64,000 bases of DNA. Source: Ferrovibrio sp. (GTDB lineage Bacteria > Pseudomonadota > Alphaproteobacteria > Ferrovibrionales > Ferrovibrionaceae). The position numbers were made by a program, and so were the translations under genes. Of this stretch, positions 47,794-60,260 are shown piece after piece. The first letter of the stretch is position 1; every line of letters starts with the position of its first letter. The notes beneath the pieces were generated by a model, which saw nothing but the letters and a program-made list of their open reading frames with translations, was not told where the DNA came from and did not search any database. The DNA lies in NCBI GenBank assembly GCA_017991315.1, contig JAGOQS010000003.1, forward strand, positions 310,001-374,000, written 5' to 3'.

Positions 47794-49104
47794 ATGCCAT
47801 CGGAAACAAGGCCCCAGCTACCCTGGCCGGCGCGGCTGCCCTTCTATTATGGCTGGGTGGTGATCGCGGTCGCCTTCGTCACCATGGCCGTGGCGGTCAC
47901 CGCCCGCACAGCCTTCTCATTGCTGTTGCCGCCGCTGATCGATGAATTCGGCTGGGATCGTGGCCTGGCCGCCGGCGCCTTTTCCTTCGGCTTCCTGGTT
48001 TCCTCCCTGATCAGCCCGCTGGCGGGCAAGCTGATGGACCGGCATGGCCCCCGGCTGGTGATCGGTGCCGGCGTGGTGCTGATGGCGGCCGGGCAATTGC
48101 TGGCCCCCTACATAAGTGCGCCCTGGCAGTTCTATGCCACCCTCGGCGTACTGGTCGGCGGTGGCGCCAACCTTGCCACCTATACGGCCCATTCGCTGTT
48201 CCTGCCGAACTGGTTCCTGCGCCGTCGGGCGCTGGCAATCAGCATTGCCTTCGCCGGCGCCGGCATCGGTGCCGTGTTGCTGCTGCCCTGGCTGCAAAGC
48301 ATCATCCAGAGCCAGGGCTGGCGTGCCTCCTGCACCGTCACCGGCCTGCTGGTGCTGGTGCTGATTGGCCCGCTGGTGCCGTTTCTGCGCCGCCGCCCGC
48401 AGGATATCGGCCTGCAGCCGGATGGCGACACCCAGGGGAATACAGGGCAGGCGGCGCCGAAACGCGGCAATATCGTCGATCCCGACTGGGCGGCGCAGGA
48501 CTGGACCCTGGCGCAGGCCTTGCGCACGGCGCGCTTCTGGTGGCTCGCCCTGGCGTTTTTCTGGATGACCTTCGCCTGGTATGCCGTGCAGGTACACCAG
48601 ACCAAGTATCTCATCGAAATCGGCTTCGCGCCGCTCACGGCGGCCTGGGCGCTCGGCGTGGTCGCCATTGTCGCCATTCCGGGGCAAGTACTGCTCGGCT
48701 GGCTGTCGGACCGCCATGGCCGCGAGCTGGTCTGGGCCCTGGCCTGTTTCGGCTTCGCCATCAGCTATGCCGCCCTGATCGCGCTGGAGCAGGGGCCGAA
48801 CCTGCCACTGCTCTACATCATGGTCGCCGCCCAGGGGCTGCTTGGCTATGCCGCCACCTCGGTGATGGGCCCGATCGTGGCAGAGATTTTCGAGGGCCCG
48901 CATTACGGCGCCATCTTCGGCAGCATCACCGTGGCGCTGATTGCCGGCGGCGCTGCCGGCCCCTGGCTCACCGGCGTGATTCACGATGCCACCGGCAACT
49001 ATCGGCTGGCTTTTCTGGTGGCGATTCTCGGCTGCGTGGTGGCTGCCGGGGCGGTATGGCTGGCGGCACCGCGCAAAGTGCGAAAGGTGCCGGGACGTTC
49101 CTGA
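47794..49104 (+). CDS. Major facilitator superfamily transporter, oxalate/formate-antiporter-like
   Basis: A 436-residue 12-helix carrier: YYGWVVIAVAFVTMAVAVTARTAFSLLLPPLIDEFGW at the N terminus and the A-motif GKLMDRHGPRLVIGAG near residue 85. The pattern fits the OFA/monocarboxylate-like MFS group; substrate unknown. ATG at 47794 (MPSETRP) is chosen over 47719 because the helices begin soon after it. Confidence 0.86.
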   Translation: MPSETRPQLPWPARLPFYYGWVVIAVAFVTMAVAVTARTAFSLLLPPLIDEFGWDRGLAAGAFSFGFLVSSLISPLAGKLMDRHGPRLVIGAGVVLMAAGQLLAPYISAPWQFYATLGVLVGGGANLATYTAHSLFLPNWFLRRRALAISIAFAGAGIGAVLLLPWLQSIIQSQGWRASCTVTGLLVLVLIGPLVPFLRRRPQDIGLQPDGDTQGNTGQAAPKRGNIVDPDWAAQDWTLAQALRTARFWWLALAFFWMTFAWYAVQVHQTKYLIEIGFAPLTAAWALGVVAIVAIPGQVLLGWLSDRHGRELVWALACFGFAISYAALIALEQGPNLPLLYIMVAAQGLLGYAATSVMGPIVAEIFEGPHYGAIFGSITVALIAGGAAGPWLTGVIHDATGNYRLAFLVAILGCVVAAGAVWLAAPRKVRKVPGRS

Positions 49105-49246
49105 TTGTTCCCTCTATGTCCGCAGTTCCATCGCCCCGCTCCTTGCAATCAAGGCCGGCGCGGCTATAGTCCCGCTCTCGCGCCGCCGCCAGGGTTCCTG
49201 AAGGGGATTCTGACGGGCGGTTTTGCTGAACCTTGGGGAGCGACAA

Positions 49247-49585
49247 ATGCTGATTTCTGAAGCCTACGCGCAGGCCGCTGGTGGTGGTATCGCCGACATG
49301 GCTACGCAGTTCCTGCCGATAGTGCTGATTTTCGTGGTGTTCTATTTCCTGCTGATCCGGCCGCAGCAGAAGCGCGCCAAGGAACACAAGGCGATGATCG
49401 AGGCGGTGCGCCGCGGCGACGTCGTGACCACCTCCGGCGGCATCGTTGGCAAGGTGGCCAAGGTGCAGGAAGACGGCCTGGTCCAGCTTGAGATCGCCGA
49501 AGGCGTCAAGATCAAGGTGGTCAAGTCCACTATCGCCGAAGTGCGCTCGAAGGGCGCCGGCGACGACGAGGCCGATTCCAAGTAA
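49247..49585 (+). CDS. yajC: Sec translocase accessory subunit YajC
   Basis: A 112-residue protein with one membrane helix (FLPIVLIFVVFYFLLIRPQQKRAKEH) and the conserved VRRGDVVTTSGGIVGKV near residue 50. YajC associates with SecDF in protein export. ATG at 49247 follows GGGGAG. It is separated from secD by 80 bp with a perfect hairpin. Confidence 0.95.
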   Translation: MLISEAYAQAAGGGIADMATQFLPIVLIFVVFYFLLIRPQQKRAKEHKAMIEAVRRGDVVTTSGGIVGKVAKVQEDGLVQLEIAEGVKIKVVKSTIAEVRSKGAGDDEADSK

Positions 49586-49600
49586 CCGTAAAAATACTCT

Positions 49601-49624
49601 CGGGCCGGCCTTGTCGCCGGCCCG
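49601..49624 (+). other. Intercistronic hairpin between yajC and secD
   Basis: CGGGCCGGC (49601-49609) and GCCGGCCCG (49616-49624) form a perfect 9-bp stem around a 6-nt loop. No T-run follows on the plus strand, so transcription probably continues into secD. Confidence 0.7.
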
Positions 49625-49665
49625 ATCCAGTCCCTCTTAATGCGTGAGGGCAGGGGCAGACCGAC

Positions 49666-51288
49666 ATGCTTTATTTCGCACCGTGGAAAGTTTGGTCCAT
49701 CATCCTGGTCTGCCTGGCCGGGTTGCTGCTGAGCCTGCCCAACCTGTTCACCCGCGAACAGTTGAACAAGCTGCCGTCCTGGATCCCGACGCATCAGGTC
49801 AATCTCGGCCTCGACCTGCGCGGCGGCGCCCATCTGCTGCTGGAAGTCGATACCAATACCGTGCTGCGCGAGCGGCTCGAGGCGCTGGTGGACGGCGCCC
49901 GTTCCGAATTGCGCAGCGCCAACATGCGCTATACCGGCATCGCCGCCACCGGCACCAACACCGTGACCGTGCGCCTGCCTGATCCCAGCACCGCGCCGCG
50001 CGTGCGCGAATTGCTGCAGAAGCTGGCGCAGCCGGTGCAGTCGAGCCTGATCGGCTTCGGCGGCGGCCAGCTCGACATGACCGTGGAAGTCGCGCCCGAA
50101 GGCAATGCCGTGCGCATGGTGCTGTCGGAAGCCGCGATCCAGGAACGCGCCCGCGCCGCCGTCACCCAGTCGATGGAAATCGTGCGCCGCCGTATCGACC
50201 AGTTCGGCGTCAACGAACCCACTATCCAGATCCAGGGCCGCGACCGTATCCTGGTGCAGCTGCCCGGCATCGACGATCCACAGCGCATCAAGACCCTGGT
50301 GGGCCAGACCGCCAAGCTGACCTTCCACCTGCTGGACATGAGCGCCGACAGCAACGCCACCGTGGCGCCGGCCGGCTCGATGATCCTGGAATCCGACAAG
50401 GACCGCGATGGCACCGGCCGCCCGGTGCGTTTCGTGGTCAAGCGCAAGATCGAAGTGGCGGGCGACCAGCTGGTGGATGCCCAGGCCGGCACCGATCAGC
50501 GTTCCGGCCAGCCGATCGTCAATTTCCGCTTCAGCACCGCCGGCGCCAAGCGCTTCGCCGAAATCACCCAGGCGAATGTCGGCATGCCGTTCGCCATCGT
50601 GCTCGACAACAAGGTACTGACCGCGCCGCGCATCAACGAGCCCATCCTTGGCGGCTCGGGCCAGATCAGCGGCAACTTCACATTCGCTTCGGCCTCCGAC
50701 CTGGCCGTGCTGCTGCGCGCCGGTGCGCTGCCGGCACCGCTGAAGGTGGTGGAGGAACGCACCGTCGGTCCCGATCTCGGCGCTGACTCGATCCGCGCCG
50801 GCCTGATCTCGATTGCCGTCGCCGCCGTACTGGTCATGGTCTATATGGTGCTGGCCTATGGCCTGTTCGGCTTCTTCGCCGATATCGCGCTGATCGCCAA
50901 CCTGCTGCTCACGCTTGCCGCCATGTCGCTGCTCGGCGCCACGCTGACGCTGCCGGGCATTGCCGGTCTGCTGTTGACGCTGGGCATGTCGGTGGATGCC
51001 AACGTGCTGATCAACGAGCGTATCCGCGAGGAAACCAAGCTCGGCAAATCGCCGATGGCCTCGATGGAGGCGGGCTTCAAGCGCGCCTTCAGCACCATCG
51101 TCGACGCCAACCTGACGACGCTGTTCAAGATGCTGATCCTCTACGCGCTCGGCTCCGGCACCGTGAAGGGTTTCGCCGTCACCATCTCGCTCGGCATCAT
51201 CACCTCGATGTTCACCGCCACCGTGGTGGTGCGCCTGATGATGGTGACATGGCTGCGCCGCCGCCGCGTCGCGGTTTTGCCGGTGTAA
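49666..51288 (+). CDS. secD: Protein translocase subunit SecD
   Basis: A 540-residue protein. N-terminal helix, then LGLDLRGGAHLLLEVDTN near residue 46, a large periplasmic domain, and a C-terminal six-helix RND-type domain (ADIALIANLLLTLAAMSLLGATLTLPGIAGLLLTLGMSVDANVLI, encoded near 50878-51012). It uses the proton gradient to pull proteins through SecYEG. Confidence 0.97.
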   Translation: MLYFAPWKVWSIILVCLAGLLLSLPNLFTREQLNKLPSWIPTHQVNLGLDLRGGAHLLLEVDTNTVLRERLEALVDGARSELRSANMRYTGIAATGTNTVTVRLPDPSTAPRVRELLQKLAQPVQSSLIGFGGGQLDMTVEVAPEGNAVRMVLSEAAIQERARAAVTQSMEIVRRRIDQFGVNEPTIQIQGRDRILVQLPGIDDPQRIKTLVGQTAKLTFHLLDMSADSNATVAPAGSMILESDKDRDGTGRPVRFVVKRKIEVAGDQLVDAQAGTDQRSGQPIVNFRFSTAGAKRFAEITQANVGMPFAIVLDNKVLTAPRINEPILGGSGQISGNFTFASASDLAVLLRAGALPAPLKVVEERTVGPDLGADSIRAGLISIAVAAVLVMVYMVLAYGLFGFFADIALIANLLLTLAAMSLLGATLTLPGIAGLLLTLGMSVDANVLINERIREETKLGKSPMASMEAGFKRAFSTIVDANLTTLFKMLILYALGSGTVKGFAVTISLGIITSMFTATVVVRLMMVTWLRRRRVAVLPV

Positions 51289-51300
51289 GGACGCAATAGC

Positions 51301-52278
51301 ATGTACAAGCTCCGCCTCATCCCGGACAACACCAACTACCCGTTCATGAAGGGCCGCATCATCGGCCTGGCGGTATCCGCTTTCCTGAGCCTCGTGTCGG
51401 TGATCTTGTTCTTCCATCCCGGCCTGCATTACGGCATCGACTTCAAGGGCGGCATCGTGATCGAGGCCCGGCTGTCGCAGCCGGCCGATTTCCCGGCCTT
51501 GCGTGAAGCCATCCACAAGCTCGACCTCGGTCAGGCTGCGTTGCAGGAATTCGGCTCGCCGCAGGACGTGCTGATCCGCCTCGGCCGCCAGGAAGGCGAC
51601 GATGCCGCCGCCCAGCGCGCCGCCGACAAGGTGCGCGCCGCGCTGAACCAGAGCTATCCCGGCACCGAAATCCGCCGCGTCGAAGCGGTGGGGGCTTCCG
51701 TGTCGGATGAATTGTTCAAGGACGGCATGATCGCCATGGGTTTGGCGCTCGTCGCCATGCTGGCCTATATCTGGTTCCGCTTCGAATGGCAGTTCGGCGT
51801 CGGCGCCGTCGTCACCCTGGTGCTCGACGTGACCAAGACGGTCGGCTTCTACGTTATCACCGACCTGCAGTTCAACCTGGTGGCGGTGGCAGCGGTGCTC
51901 ACCATCATGGGCTTCTCGATCAACGATAAGGTCGTGGTGTATGACCGCGTGCGCGAGAATTTGCGCAAGTACAAGGTGATGCCGCTGCGCGAGTTGATCG
52001 ACAAGAGCATCAACGAGACCCTGAACCGCACCATCAACACCTCGGTGACGATCTTCCTCTCCACCATTCCGCTGGCTTTGTTCGGTGGTGAGGCGGTGCA
52101 GGGCTTCGCCATCGTGCTGCTGTTCGGCATCGTGCTGGCAACTTCGTCCTCGATCTTCATCGCGGCGCCGATCCTGCTGTTCCTCGGCGAGAACAAGCTG
52201 CGCCGTGGCACCGAAGCACCCACCGCGCCGCCCCAAGCTGGAAAGTCAGTACAGGCCGGCAAACCCGCCAAGAGCTGA
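51301..52278 (+). CDS. secF: Protein translocase subunit SecF
   Basis: A 325-residue partner of SecD. GIDFKGGIVIEARL near residue 45 and the helix pair TIMGFSINDKVVVYDRVRENLRKYK near residue 200 match SecF. It starts 12 bp after secD. The tail (about residues 300-325) is low-complexity. Confidence 0.97.
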   Translation: MYKLRLIPDNTNYPFMKGRIIGLAVSAFLSLVSVILFFHPGLHYGIDFKGGIVIEARLSQPADFPALREAIHKLDLGQAALQEFGSPQDVLIRLGRQEGDDAAAQRAADKVRAALNQSYPGTEIRRVEAVGASVSDELFKDGMIAMGLALVAMLAYIWFRFEWQFGVGAVVTLVLDVTKTVGFYVITDLQFNLVAVAAVLTIMGFSINDKVVVYDRVRENLRKYKVMPLRELIDKSINETLNRTINTSVTIFLSTIPLALFGGEAVQGFAIVLLFGIVLATSSSIFIAAPILLFLGENKLRRGTEAPTAPPQAGKSVQAGKPAKS

Positions 52279-52284
52279 TGCCGC

Positions 52285-52665
52285 ATGGCCGACCTGAAGC
52301 AACAGGTCGCACCTGACCGCCAGACCATCGCCGCCTATGGCGATGGCGGCTTCCGCATCGCTGGCAGACATTGGCTGGAGCCGGTGCTGGTGCAGCCGCG
52401 CCTCACCTTGGCCTGGGGCATTGGCAGCCTTGCCGCCATGACGATCGAAAGTTTCGCACCGTTGCTGGCGGCCGAGACAAGGCCGGAATTGCTGGTGCTG
52501 GGTTGCGGCGCTTCGATTGCGCCAGTGCCGCGCGAGATCCGCGCCGCGTTGCGCGAGCAGGGCATCGTGATCGAGCCGATGAATACCGGCGCCGCCTGCC
52601 GCACCTACAACCTGCTGATCATGGAAGGCCGCGCGGCAGCTGCGGCCCTGATCCCGATTCCCTGA
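52285..52665 (+). CDS. Mth938/NDUFAF3-like protein
   Basis: A 126-residue single-domain protein. YGDGGFRIAGRHWLEPVLVQP near residue 18, PELLVLGCGASIAPVPREIRAALREQGI near residue 67 and MNTGAACRTYNLLIMEGR near 98 are typical. The mitochondrial homologue NDUFAF3 is a complex I assembly factor, and the bacterial gene is known to accompany secDF. It starts 6 bp after secF. Confidence 0.87.
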   Translation: MADLKQQVAPDRQTIAAYGDGGFRIAGRHWLEPVLVQPRLTLAWGIGSLAAMTIESFAPLLAAETRPELLVLGCGASIAPVPREIRAALREQGIVIEPMNTGAACRTYNLLIMEGRAAAAALIPIP

Positions 52666-52682
52666 ACATCATGCGGAACAAC

Positions 52683-52716
52683 AAAAAAGGGCCGCCGGAT
52701 CACTCCGGCGGCCCTT
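52683..52716 (-). terminator. Intrinsic terminator for the minus-strand PuuD-like gene
   Basis: AAGGGCCGCCGGA (52687-52699) pairs with TCCGGCGGCCCTT (52704-52716) around a 4-nt loop. Read on the minus strand it is followed by T6 (A-run at 52683-52688), just after the stop of the gene at 52733. It also lies at the end of the secDF operon and may act on both strands. Confidence 0.85.
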
Positions 52717-52732
52717 AATGCAACGGCTTGCG

Positions 52733-53305
52733 TCAGCCGATATTCTGCTGCGCCACCATGCAATAGAGCATCGGCAGCGAGAGCATGAAGTTGGTGCGCG
52801 AGGTGAGCATGGCGAGGCGCGCGGCGGCAGCCTTGGCAGCATCGTCCACCGGCACCATGCCGAGCGCCTTCTTCTGGTTCGGCCAGATGATGAACCAGAC
52901 ATTGAAGGCCATGATCAGGCCGAGCCACATGCCGATGCCGATGGTGCGGGTGCCTTCCTTCAGCATCATAGCGTCATGGCCATAGCCGTTCAGCACCGAG
53001 AGCAGCAGGCCGGTGACCACGGTGGCGAGCGCCGCCCAGCGGAACCAGAACAAAGCCTCGGGCGCGATGAACTTGCCCACGGCGGGCTTCAGTTCGGCCG
53101 GGATCTTCGGCATCGTCGGGATCTGCACGAAGTTGAAGTACCACAGCAGGCCGATCCACAGCACGCCGGACAGCACATGCAGCCAGCGCACGAAGAAAGC
53201 AACATAGGCATGGTCGACACTGCGATGCAGCAGCAGGAAGGCCAGAACCGTCAGCACGATTCCGGCGCCAAGGGCCTTGTAGAGATTTTCCAGAATCTTT
53301 GCCAT
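52733..53305 (-). CDS. PuuD-like (urate oxidase N-terminal domain) membrane protein
   Basis: A 190-residue membrane protein with about five helices. YVAFFVRWLHVLSGVLWIGLLWYFNFVQIPTM near residue 33 contains a His in the membrane and TSRTNFMLSLPMLYCMV closes the protein. This is the membrane domain of PuuD-type urate hydroxylases (PF06181), but the C-terminal cytochrome c domain is absent. No purine genes are near, so urate oxidation is doubtful. It lies antisense between two plus-strand assembly-factor genes. Confidence 0.78.
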   Translation of the reverse strand: MAKILENLYKALGAGIVLTVLAFLLLHRSVDHAYVAFFVRWLHVLSGVLWIGLLWYFNFVQIPTMPKIPAELKPAVGKFIAPEALFWFRWAALATVVTGLLLSVLNGYGHDAMMLKEGTRTIGIGMWLGLIMAFNVWFIIWPNQKKALGMVPVDDAAKAAAARLAMLTSRTNFMLSLPMLYCMVAQQNIG

Positions 53306-53402
53306 TGCTGGTTCCTTGTTGTTATGGGCTTGATTCGACTTGGGCAGGCTATCACAGAATGGGGTGGCAGCAAGACGGGTTACAGCTTATAGCTGACCCG
53401 CC

Positions 53403-54239
53403 ATGGAGCTCGACTCGGCCACCCATTGCGGCAGCGAACTGCGCCGCCACGACCCCGACCGCTGGCTGACGGCGCTGTTCGCGCCTGATGCCGCCCGCCC
53501 GGCTTTATGGGCGCTTTATGCCTTCAACCTGGAGATCGCACGCAGCGCCGAGCAAGTGAGCGAGGCAATGCTGGGCCATATCCGGCTGCAATGGTGGCGC
53601 GAAACCTGGGATGGCATTCGCGCCGGCACGCCGCGCAAGCATCCGGTGGCCGAGGCCCTGCATGCCGCCGGTGCCGCCGCCTGGAATGCCGAGGATGTCG
53701 CTGCCTTGATCAATGCCCGCGAACGCGACCTGGAGCCGGCGCCACCGGCCAGCTTGGCCGAACTGCTGGACTATGCCCGGGCGACCACGGCGCCGTTGCA
53801 ACGGCTGGCTTGCCAGGCACTAGGCGTGGTGCCCGACGCGAGCCTGCGCGAGACGCTGGATTATGCCGGCCAAGCCTATGCGCTCACCGGCATCCTGCGC
53901 GCCGTGCCGTTCCACGCTGCCCAAGGCCGCGTGCTGCTGCCCGCGCAGATGCTGGGCGGGCAGGGGTTGGCCTGGGAAGCCATCCTGCGGCAGGAGTTGG
54001 ACCAGCGCACTTTCGCGGTGATGCGCGAGATCGGCCTGGAAGCCCGCCGCCTGCTGGTGATGGCACGCCGCCGCCCGGTAGCACGCGCCGTGCTGCCGGC
54101 CTTGCTGCCAATGACCATCGCGGCTTTGCATCTGAAGCAACTGGAGCGCGCCGGCTTCAATCCGGCAGCCCTCTCCGAACCATCGCAGCCGCGCAAGCAC
54201 TTCGCGCTGCTCTGGGCGGCGTTACGCGGAAAGTTCTAG
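53403..54239 (+). CDS. Squalene/phytoene synthase-like, NDUFAF6-type protein
   Basis: A 278-residue protein of the isoprenoid synthase fold. The first Asp-rich motif (DxxxD) of true synthases is replaced: [21 protein letters not shown]. The second region reads [24 protein letters not shown], again without a full DxxxD. This fits the NDUFAF6 group, linked to complex I assembly, rather than carotenoid synthesis. The neighbouring NDUFAF3-like gene supports this reading. Confidence 0.82.
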   Translation: MELDSATHCGSELRRHDPDRWLTALFAPDAARPALWALYAFNLEIARSAEQVSEAMLGHIRLQWWRETWDGIRAGTPRKHPVAEALHAAGAAAWNAEDVAALINARERDLEPAPPASLAELLDYARATTAPLQRLACQALGVVPDASLRETLDYAGQAYALTGILRAVPFHAAQGRVLLPAQMLGGQGLAWEAILRQELDQRTFAVMREIGLEARRLLVMARRRPVARAVLPALLPMTIAALHLKQLERAGFNPAALSEPSQPRKHFALLWAALRGKF

Positions 54240-55585
54240 GCGGCCTGCACCGCCGGGCCGCCGAGCCAGGCAGAGAGGTCGGCCCGGGCGCGCTGGGCCA
54301 TTGCCTTCTTGCGGGCGTCGCGCCGCACGTCAGCGGGCAGGGGCGGGAACAGGCCGAAATTCACGTTCATCGGCTGGAAGGTCTTGGCATCGGCGCCGCC
54401 GGTGATGTGGCTGTGCAAGGCGCCGAGTGCCGTGGTTGGCGGCGGCGCGGCCAGCGTTGCGCCTAGCCGTTCGGCGGCAGCCATGCGGCCAGCCAGCAGG
54501 CCGATAGCGGTGCTTTCGACATACCCTTCCACGCCCGTCACCTGGCCGGCGAAGCGGAGCCGCGGCTGCGCCTTCAAGCGCAGTTGCTTATCCAGCAGCT
54601 TCGGGGAATTCAGGAAGGTGTTGCGATGGATGCCGCCAAGGCGGGCGAATTGCGCATTCTCCAGGCCCGGGATCATGCGGAAGATGCGAACCTGTTCGGC
54701 ATGCTTCATCTTGGTCTGGAAACCAACCATGTTGTAGAGCGTGCCGAGCGCGTTGTCCTGGCGGAGCTGCACCACGGCATTGGGGCGCTTGCCCGTGTTC
54801 GGATCTGTGAGGCCGACCGGCTTCATCGGGCCGAAGCGTAGGGTCATCGGACCGCGCTCCGCCATCACCTCGATGGGCAGGCAGCCCTCGAAATAGGGCG
54901 TGTTCTTTTCCCACTCCTTGAACTCGGTCTTGCCCGCTTCCAGCAGCGCGACGATGAAGGCATCGTATTCCTCGCGGCTCATCGGGCAGTTGATGTAATC
55001 GGCGCCATCGCCCTCGGGGCCAACCTTGTCGTAGCGCGACTGGAACCACGCCTTCGACATGTCGATGCTGTCCTTGTGCACGATAGGCGCAATGGCATCG
55101 AAGAAGGCGAGGCTGCTTTCGCCAGTGAGGCCGAGCACGGCTTCGGCCAGCGCCGGCGAGGTAAGCGGCCCGGTGGCAACCACCACGCTATCCCAATCCT
55201 CGGGCGGCAGGCCGGCGATCTCACCGCGCGCGATGGTGATCAGCTTTTCGCCTTCGATGGCGCGCTGCACCTGGGCGGAAAAGGCCTCGCGGTCCACGGC
55301 CAGCGCACCGCCAGCCGGCACCTTGTTGGCATCGGCCGCCGCCATGATCACGGAGTTGCAACGGCGCAGTTCCTCATGCAGCAGGCCGACGGCATTGTTA
55401 TCGGCATCGTCCGAGCGGAAGGAATTGGAGCAGACCAGTTCGGCCAGGCCATCGGTCTGGTGCGCGTCGGTCTTGCGCTCGGGCCGCATCTCATGCAGCA
55501 CGACGGGCACACCAGCGCGCGCCAGTTGCCAGGCCGCTTCCGAGCCGGCAAGGCCGCCACCGATGACGTGAACCAGTTTAGTCAT
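54236..55585 (-). CDS. trmFO: Methylenetetrahydrofolate-tRNA uracil-5-methyltransferase
   Basis: A 449-residue FAD enzyme making m5U54 in tRNA with methylene-THF. Dinucleotide motif [16 protein letters not shown] at the N terminus, [29 protein letters not shown] near residue 50 and NFGLFPPL near the end are diagnostic. It overlaps recX by 8 bp and is convergent with the NDUFAF6-like gene, overlapping it by 4 bp. Confidence 0.96.
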   Translation of the reverse strand: MTKLVHVIGGGLAGSEAAWQLARAGVPVVLHEMRPERKTDAHQTDGLAELVCSNSFRSDDADNNAVGLLHEELRRCNSVIMAAADANKVPAGGALAVDREAFSAQVQRAIEGEKLITIARGEIAGLPPEDWDSVVVATGPLTSPALAEAVLGLTGESSLAFFDAIAPIVHKDSIDMSKAWFQSRYDKVGPEGDGADYINCPMSREEYDAFIVALLEAGKTEFKEWEKNTPYFEGCLPIEVMAERGPMTLRFGPMKPVGLTDPNTGKRPNAVVQLRQDNALGTLYNMVGFQTKMKHAEQVRIFRMIPGLENAQFARLGGIHRNTFLNSPKLLDKQLRLKAQPRLRFAGQVTGVEGYVESTAIGLLAGRMAAAERLGATLAAPPPTTALGALHSHITGGADAKTFQPMNVNFGLFPPLPADVRRDARKKAMAQRARADLSAWLGGPAVQAA

Positions 55586-56162
55586 GACGCAACATCTCCA
55601 ACGCTTCTACACTCTCGGCGGCCAGTATACGCCGGATCAGGTCACTTGAAAAACCGCGCCGGGCCATTGCCGCCATGTCCTTCTGGCGCATTTCCTGGCG
55701 CTGTTCCGGATCGGCGCGGAAAGGGCCGAGCTTGCGCCGCCGGGCATAGGCGATGGCGGCAGGCAGATCGCTTACCGGCTCCGGCCTTTCGTCGCTCAGA
55801 TTTTCCAGCGCCGCCATCGTCATATCGGCCTTCACGCCCTTGGCCGCCAGGGTCTGGCGGATGCGGGTCAAGCTCTTGCCCTCGTCATAGAGGCGCCGCG
55901 TGCGCTGTTCGGCATAGCGCTGATCGTTGAGGAAGCCGAGCCGGGTCAGCTTCTCGATCACCGCGTCGATCCAGGCCGCCACCTCGGGCGGCGGGCCATC
56001 CTCGCTGCCTTCCGTCCGCCGCCGCACCTTGCGTTGCAGCACGCGGCGCAGATTGGCGGTGGAGGAGGCATAGCGCTCCAGGTAGAACAACGCCGCGCGC
56101 TCGAGATAGCCGGGATCGACCTTTTTCGGCCGTGATCCTGGCTTCGAGCGCGGCCCCGGCAT
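55578..56162 (-). CDS. recX: RecA regulatory protein RecX
   Basis: A 194-residue helical-repeat protein. [25 protein letters not shown] near residue 27, [40 protein letters not shown] near residue 70 and [18 protein letters not shown] near residue 165 fit RecX. It limits RecA filaments. recA is not in the window. Confidence 0.87.
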   Translation of the reverse strand: MPGPRSKPGSRPKKVDPGYLERAALFYLERYASSTANLRRVLQRKVRRRTEGSEDGPPPEVAAWIDAVIEKLTRLGFLNDQRYAEQRTRRLYDEGKSLTRIRQTLAAKGVKADMTMAALENLSDERPEPVSDLPAAIAYARRRKLGPFRADPEQRQEMRQKDMAAMARRGFSSDLIRRILAAESVEALEMLRHD

Positions 56163-56165
56163 GAT

Positions 56166-56573
56166 TTACCCGAGCTTCAGCGCCGCAATGCCGGCACGCG
56201 CCACTTCCGCATCCTGCGACGAAGCGACACCGGAAACACCAACCGCGCCGATGCAGATGCCATCGGCGATGATCGGCTCGGCGCCTTCCAGCAGCACCAG
56301 ATCCGGCACCGAAAGGAAAGCCGTGCGGCCATTGGCGATGATGTCTTCCAGTGCCTTGGTCGGGCGGCGGGCATAGGCGGAAGCCTTGGCCTTGCCCTGG
56401 CTGATGGCCACCGTGGTGAGGCCGGCGCCATCAAGGCGCTGGAAATGCAGCAGGTGGCCGCCATCGTCAACGATGGCAATGCTGACCTTCCAATTGTTCT
56501 TCACGGCTTCTGCCTCGGCGGCGGCAGCAACCGCCTGCACATCGGCAAGGCTCAGCATCTTACGGGTAAGCAT
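56166..56573 (-). CDS. GlcG/HbpS-family protein
   Basis: A 135-residue protein. SIAIVDDGGHLLHFQRLDGA near residue 32, ISQGKAKASAYARRPTKALEDII near residue 58 and IIADGICIGAVGVSGVASSQDAEVARAGIAAL at the end are typical. Some members bind haem or corrinoids; others have unknown roles. No signal peptide. It lies 3 bp after recX on the same strand, with two adjacent ATGs (56576, 56573). Confidence 0.88.
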   Translation of the reverse strand: MLTRKMLSLADVQAVAAAAEAEAVKNNWKVSIAIVDDGGHLLHFQRLDGAGLTTVAISQGKAKASAYARRPTKALEDIIANGRTAFLSVPDLVLLEGAEPIIADGICIGAVGVSGVASSQDAEVARAGIAALKLG

Positions 56574-56592
56574 CACTTGATCTCCTATGAAC

Positions 56593-59526
<2,934 letters not shown>

Positions 59527-59657
59527 GGGACGGCTCACTGACGGGGGCTTAGGGGGCTGGAACGGCTTTTTTTGCGCTAAGTCTTCATTATACGCTGAGA
59601 AGGTGGTACAAGACCAGTTAGAGAACAGATACAAGAACAAATAGTGGAGAACGGCCC

Positions 59658-60188
59658 ATGGCTGGCAGCGTCAACAAGGTGATCCTGGTCGGCAATCTGG
59701 GCCGGGACCCGGAAATCCGTTCGATGCAGAACGGCGATGAAGTGGCCCAGCTCTCCATTGCCACCTCCGAGACCTGGCGCGACAAGAATAGCGGCGAGCG
59801 CAAGGAACGTACCGAGTGGCACCGGGTGGTGATTTTCAATGAAAACCTGGTGAAAGTGGTCAAGCAGTACGTGAAGAAGGGCGCCAAGCTCTACATCGAG
59901 GGCTCGCTCCAGACCCGCAAATGGACCGACCAGTCCGGCCAGGAAAAATACACCACCGAGATCGTGCTGCAGCGCTATCGCGGCGAACTGACCATGCTGG
60001 ATGGTGGCCGCGGCGAAGGCGGCGGTGGCGGCTCCTCGGGCGGCGGCTTCGGCGGCGGCGATGACGATTACGGTGGCGGCGGCTTTGGCGGCGGCTCGGC
60101 TGGTGGCGGCTCCGGTGGTGGGGGCCGCAGCGGTGGCGGCAAGCCGGCGCCGCGCCGCGACGACCTGGACGACGATATTCCGTTCTGA
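59658..60188 (+). CDS. ssb: Single-stranded DNA-binding protein
   Basis: A 176-residue SSB. OB fold at residues 1-110 ([53 protein letters not shown]), then a Gly-rich linker (about 118-158) and the acidic tip DDLDDDIPF that docks partner proteins. It has a bidirectional terminator shared with the convergent SDR gene. Confidence 0.97.
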   Translation: MAGSVNKVILVGNLGRDPEIRSMQNGDEVAQLSIATSETWRDKNSGERKERTEWHRVVIFNENLVKVVKQYVKKGAKLYIEGSLQTRKWTDQSGQEKYTTEIVLQRYRGELTMLDGGRGEGGGGGSSGGGFGGGDDDYGGGGFGGGSAGGGSGGGGRSGGGKPAPRRDDLDDDIPF

Positions 60189-60211
60189 GCCAAGCTCAGC
60201 AGCGGCAAACG

Positions 60212-60245
60212 AAAAGGGCACCCGTTCATCGCGGGTGCCCTTTTT
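60212..60245. terminator. Bidirectional terminator between ssb and SDR gene
   Basis: AAAGGGCACCCG (60213-60224) pairs with CGGGTGCCCTTT (60232-60243) around a 7-nt loop, with T-runs on both strands (TTTTT at 60241-60245; A-run at 60212-60215). It sits between convergent genes. Confidence 0.9.
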
Positions 60246-60260
60246 AGTTTGGCGAAGCGG

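Noticed and set aside
49342-52236. 964-codon open frame antisense to yajC-secD-secF
   Set aside because: Same reason: His/Gln/Asp-rich shadow sequence opposite conserved genes.
53403-54239. Carotenoid or hopanoid synthesis gene
   Set aside because: Both Asp-rich catalytic motifs are missing and no other isoprenoid genes are near; the NDUFAF6-type reading fits better.
59623-59638. GAAC-N8-GAAC between uvrA and ssb as a LexA/SOS box
   Set aside because: The alphaproteobacterial LexA site is GAAC-N7-GAAC. The spacing here is 8, and no better copy was seen in the gap, although SOS control of uvrA and ssb would make sense.
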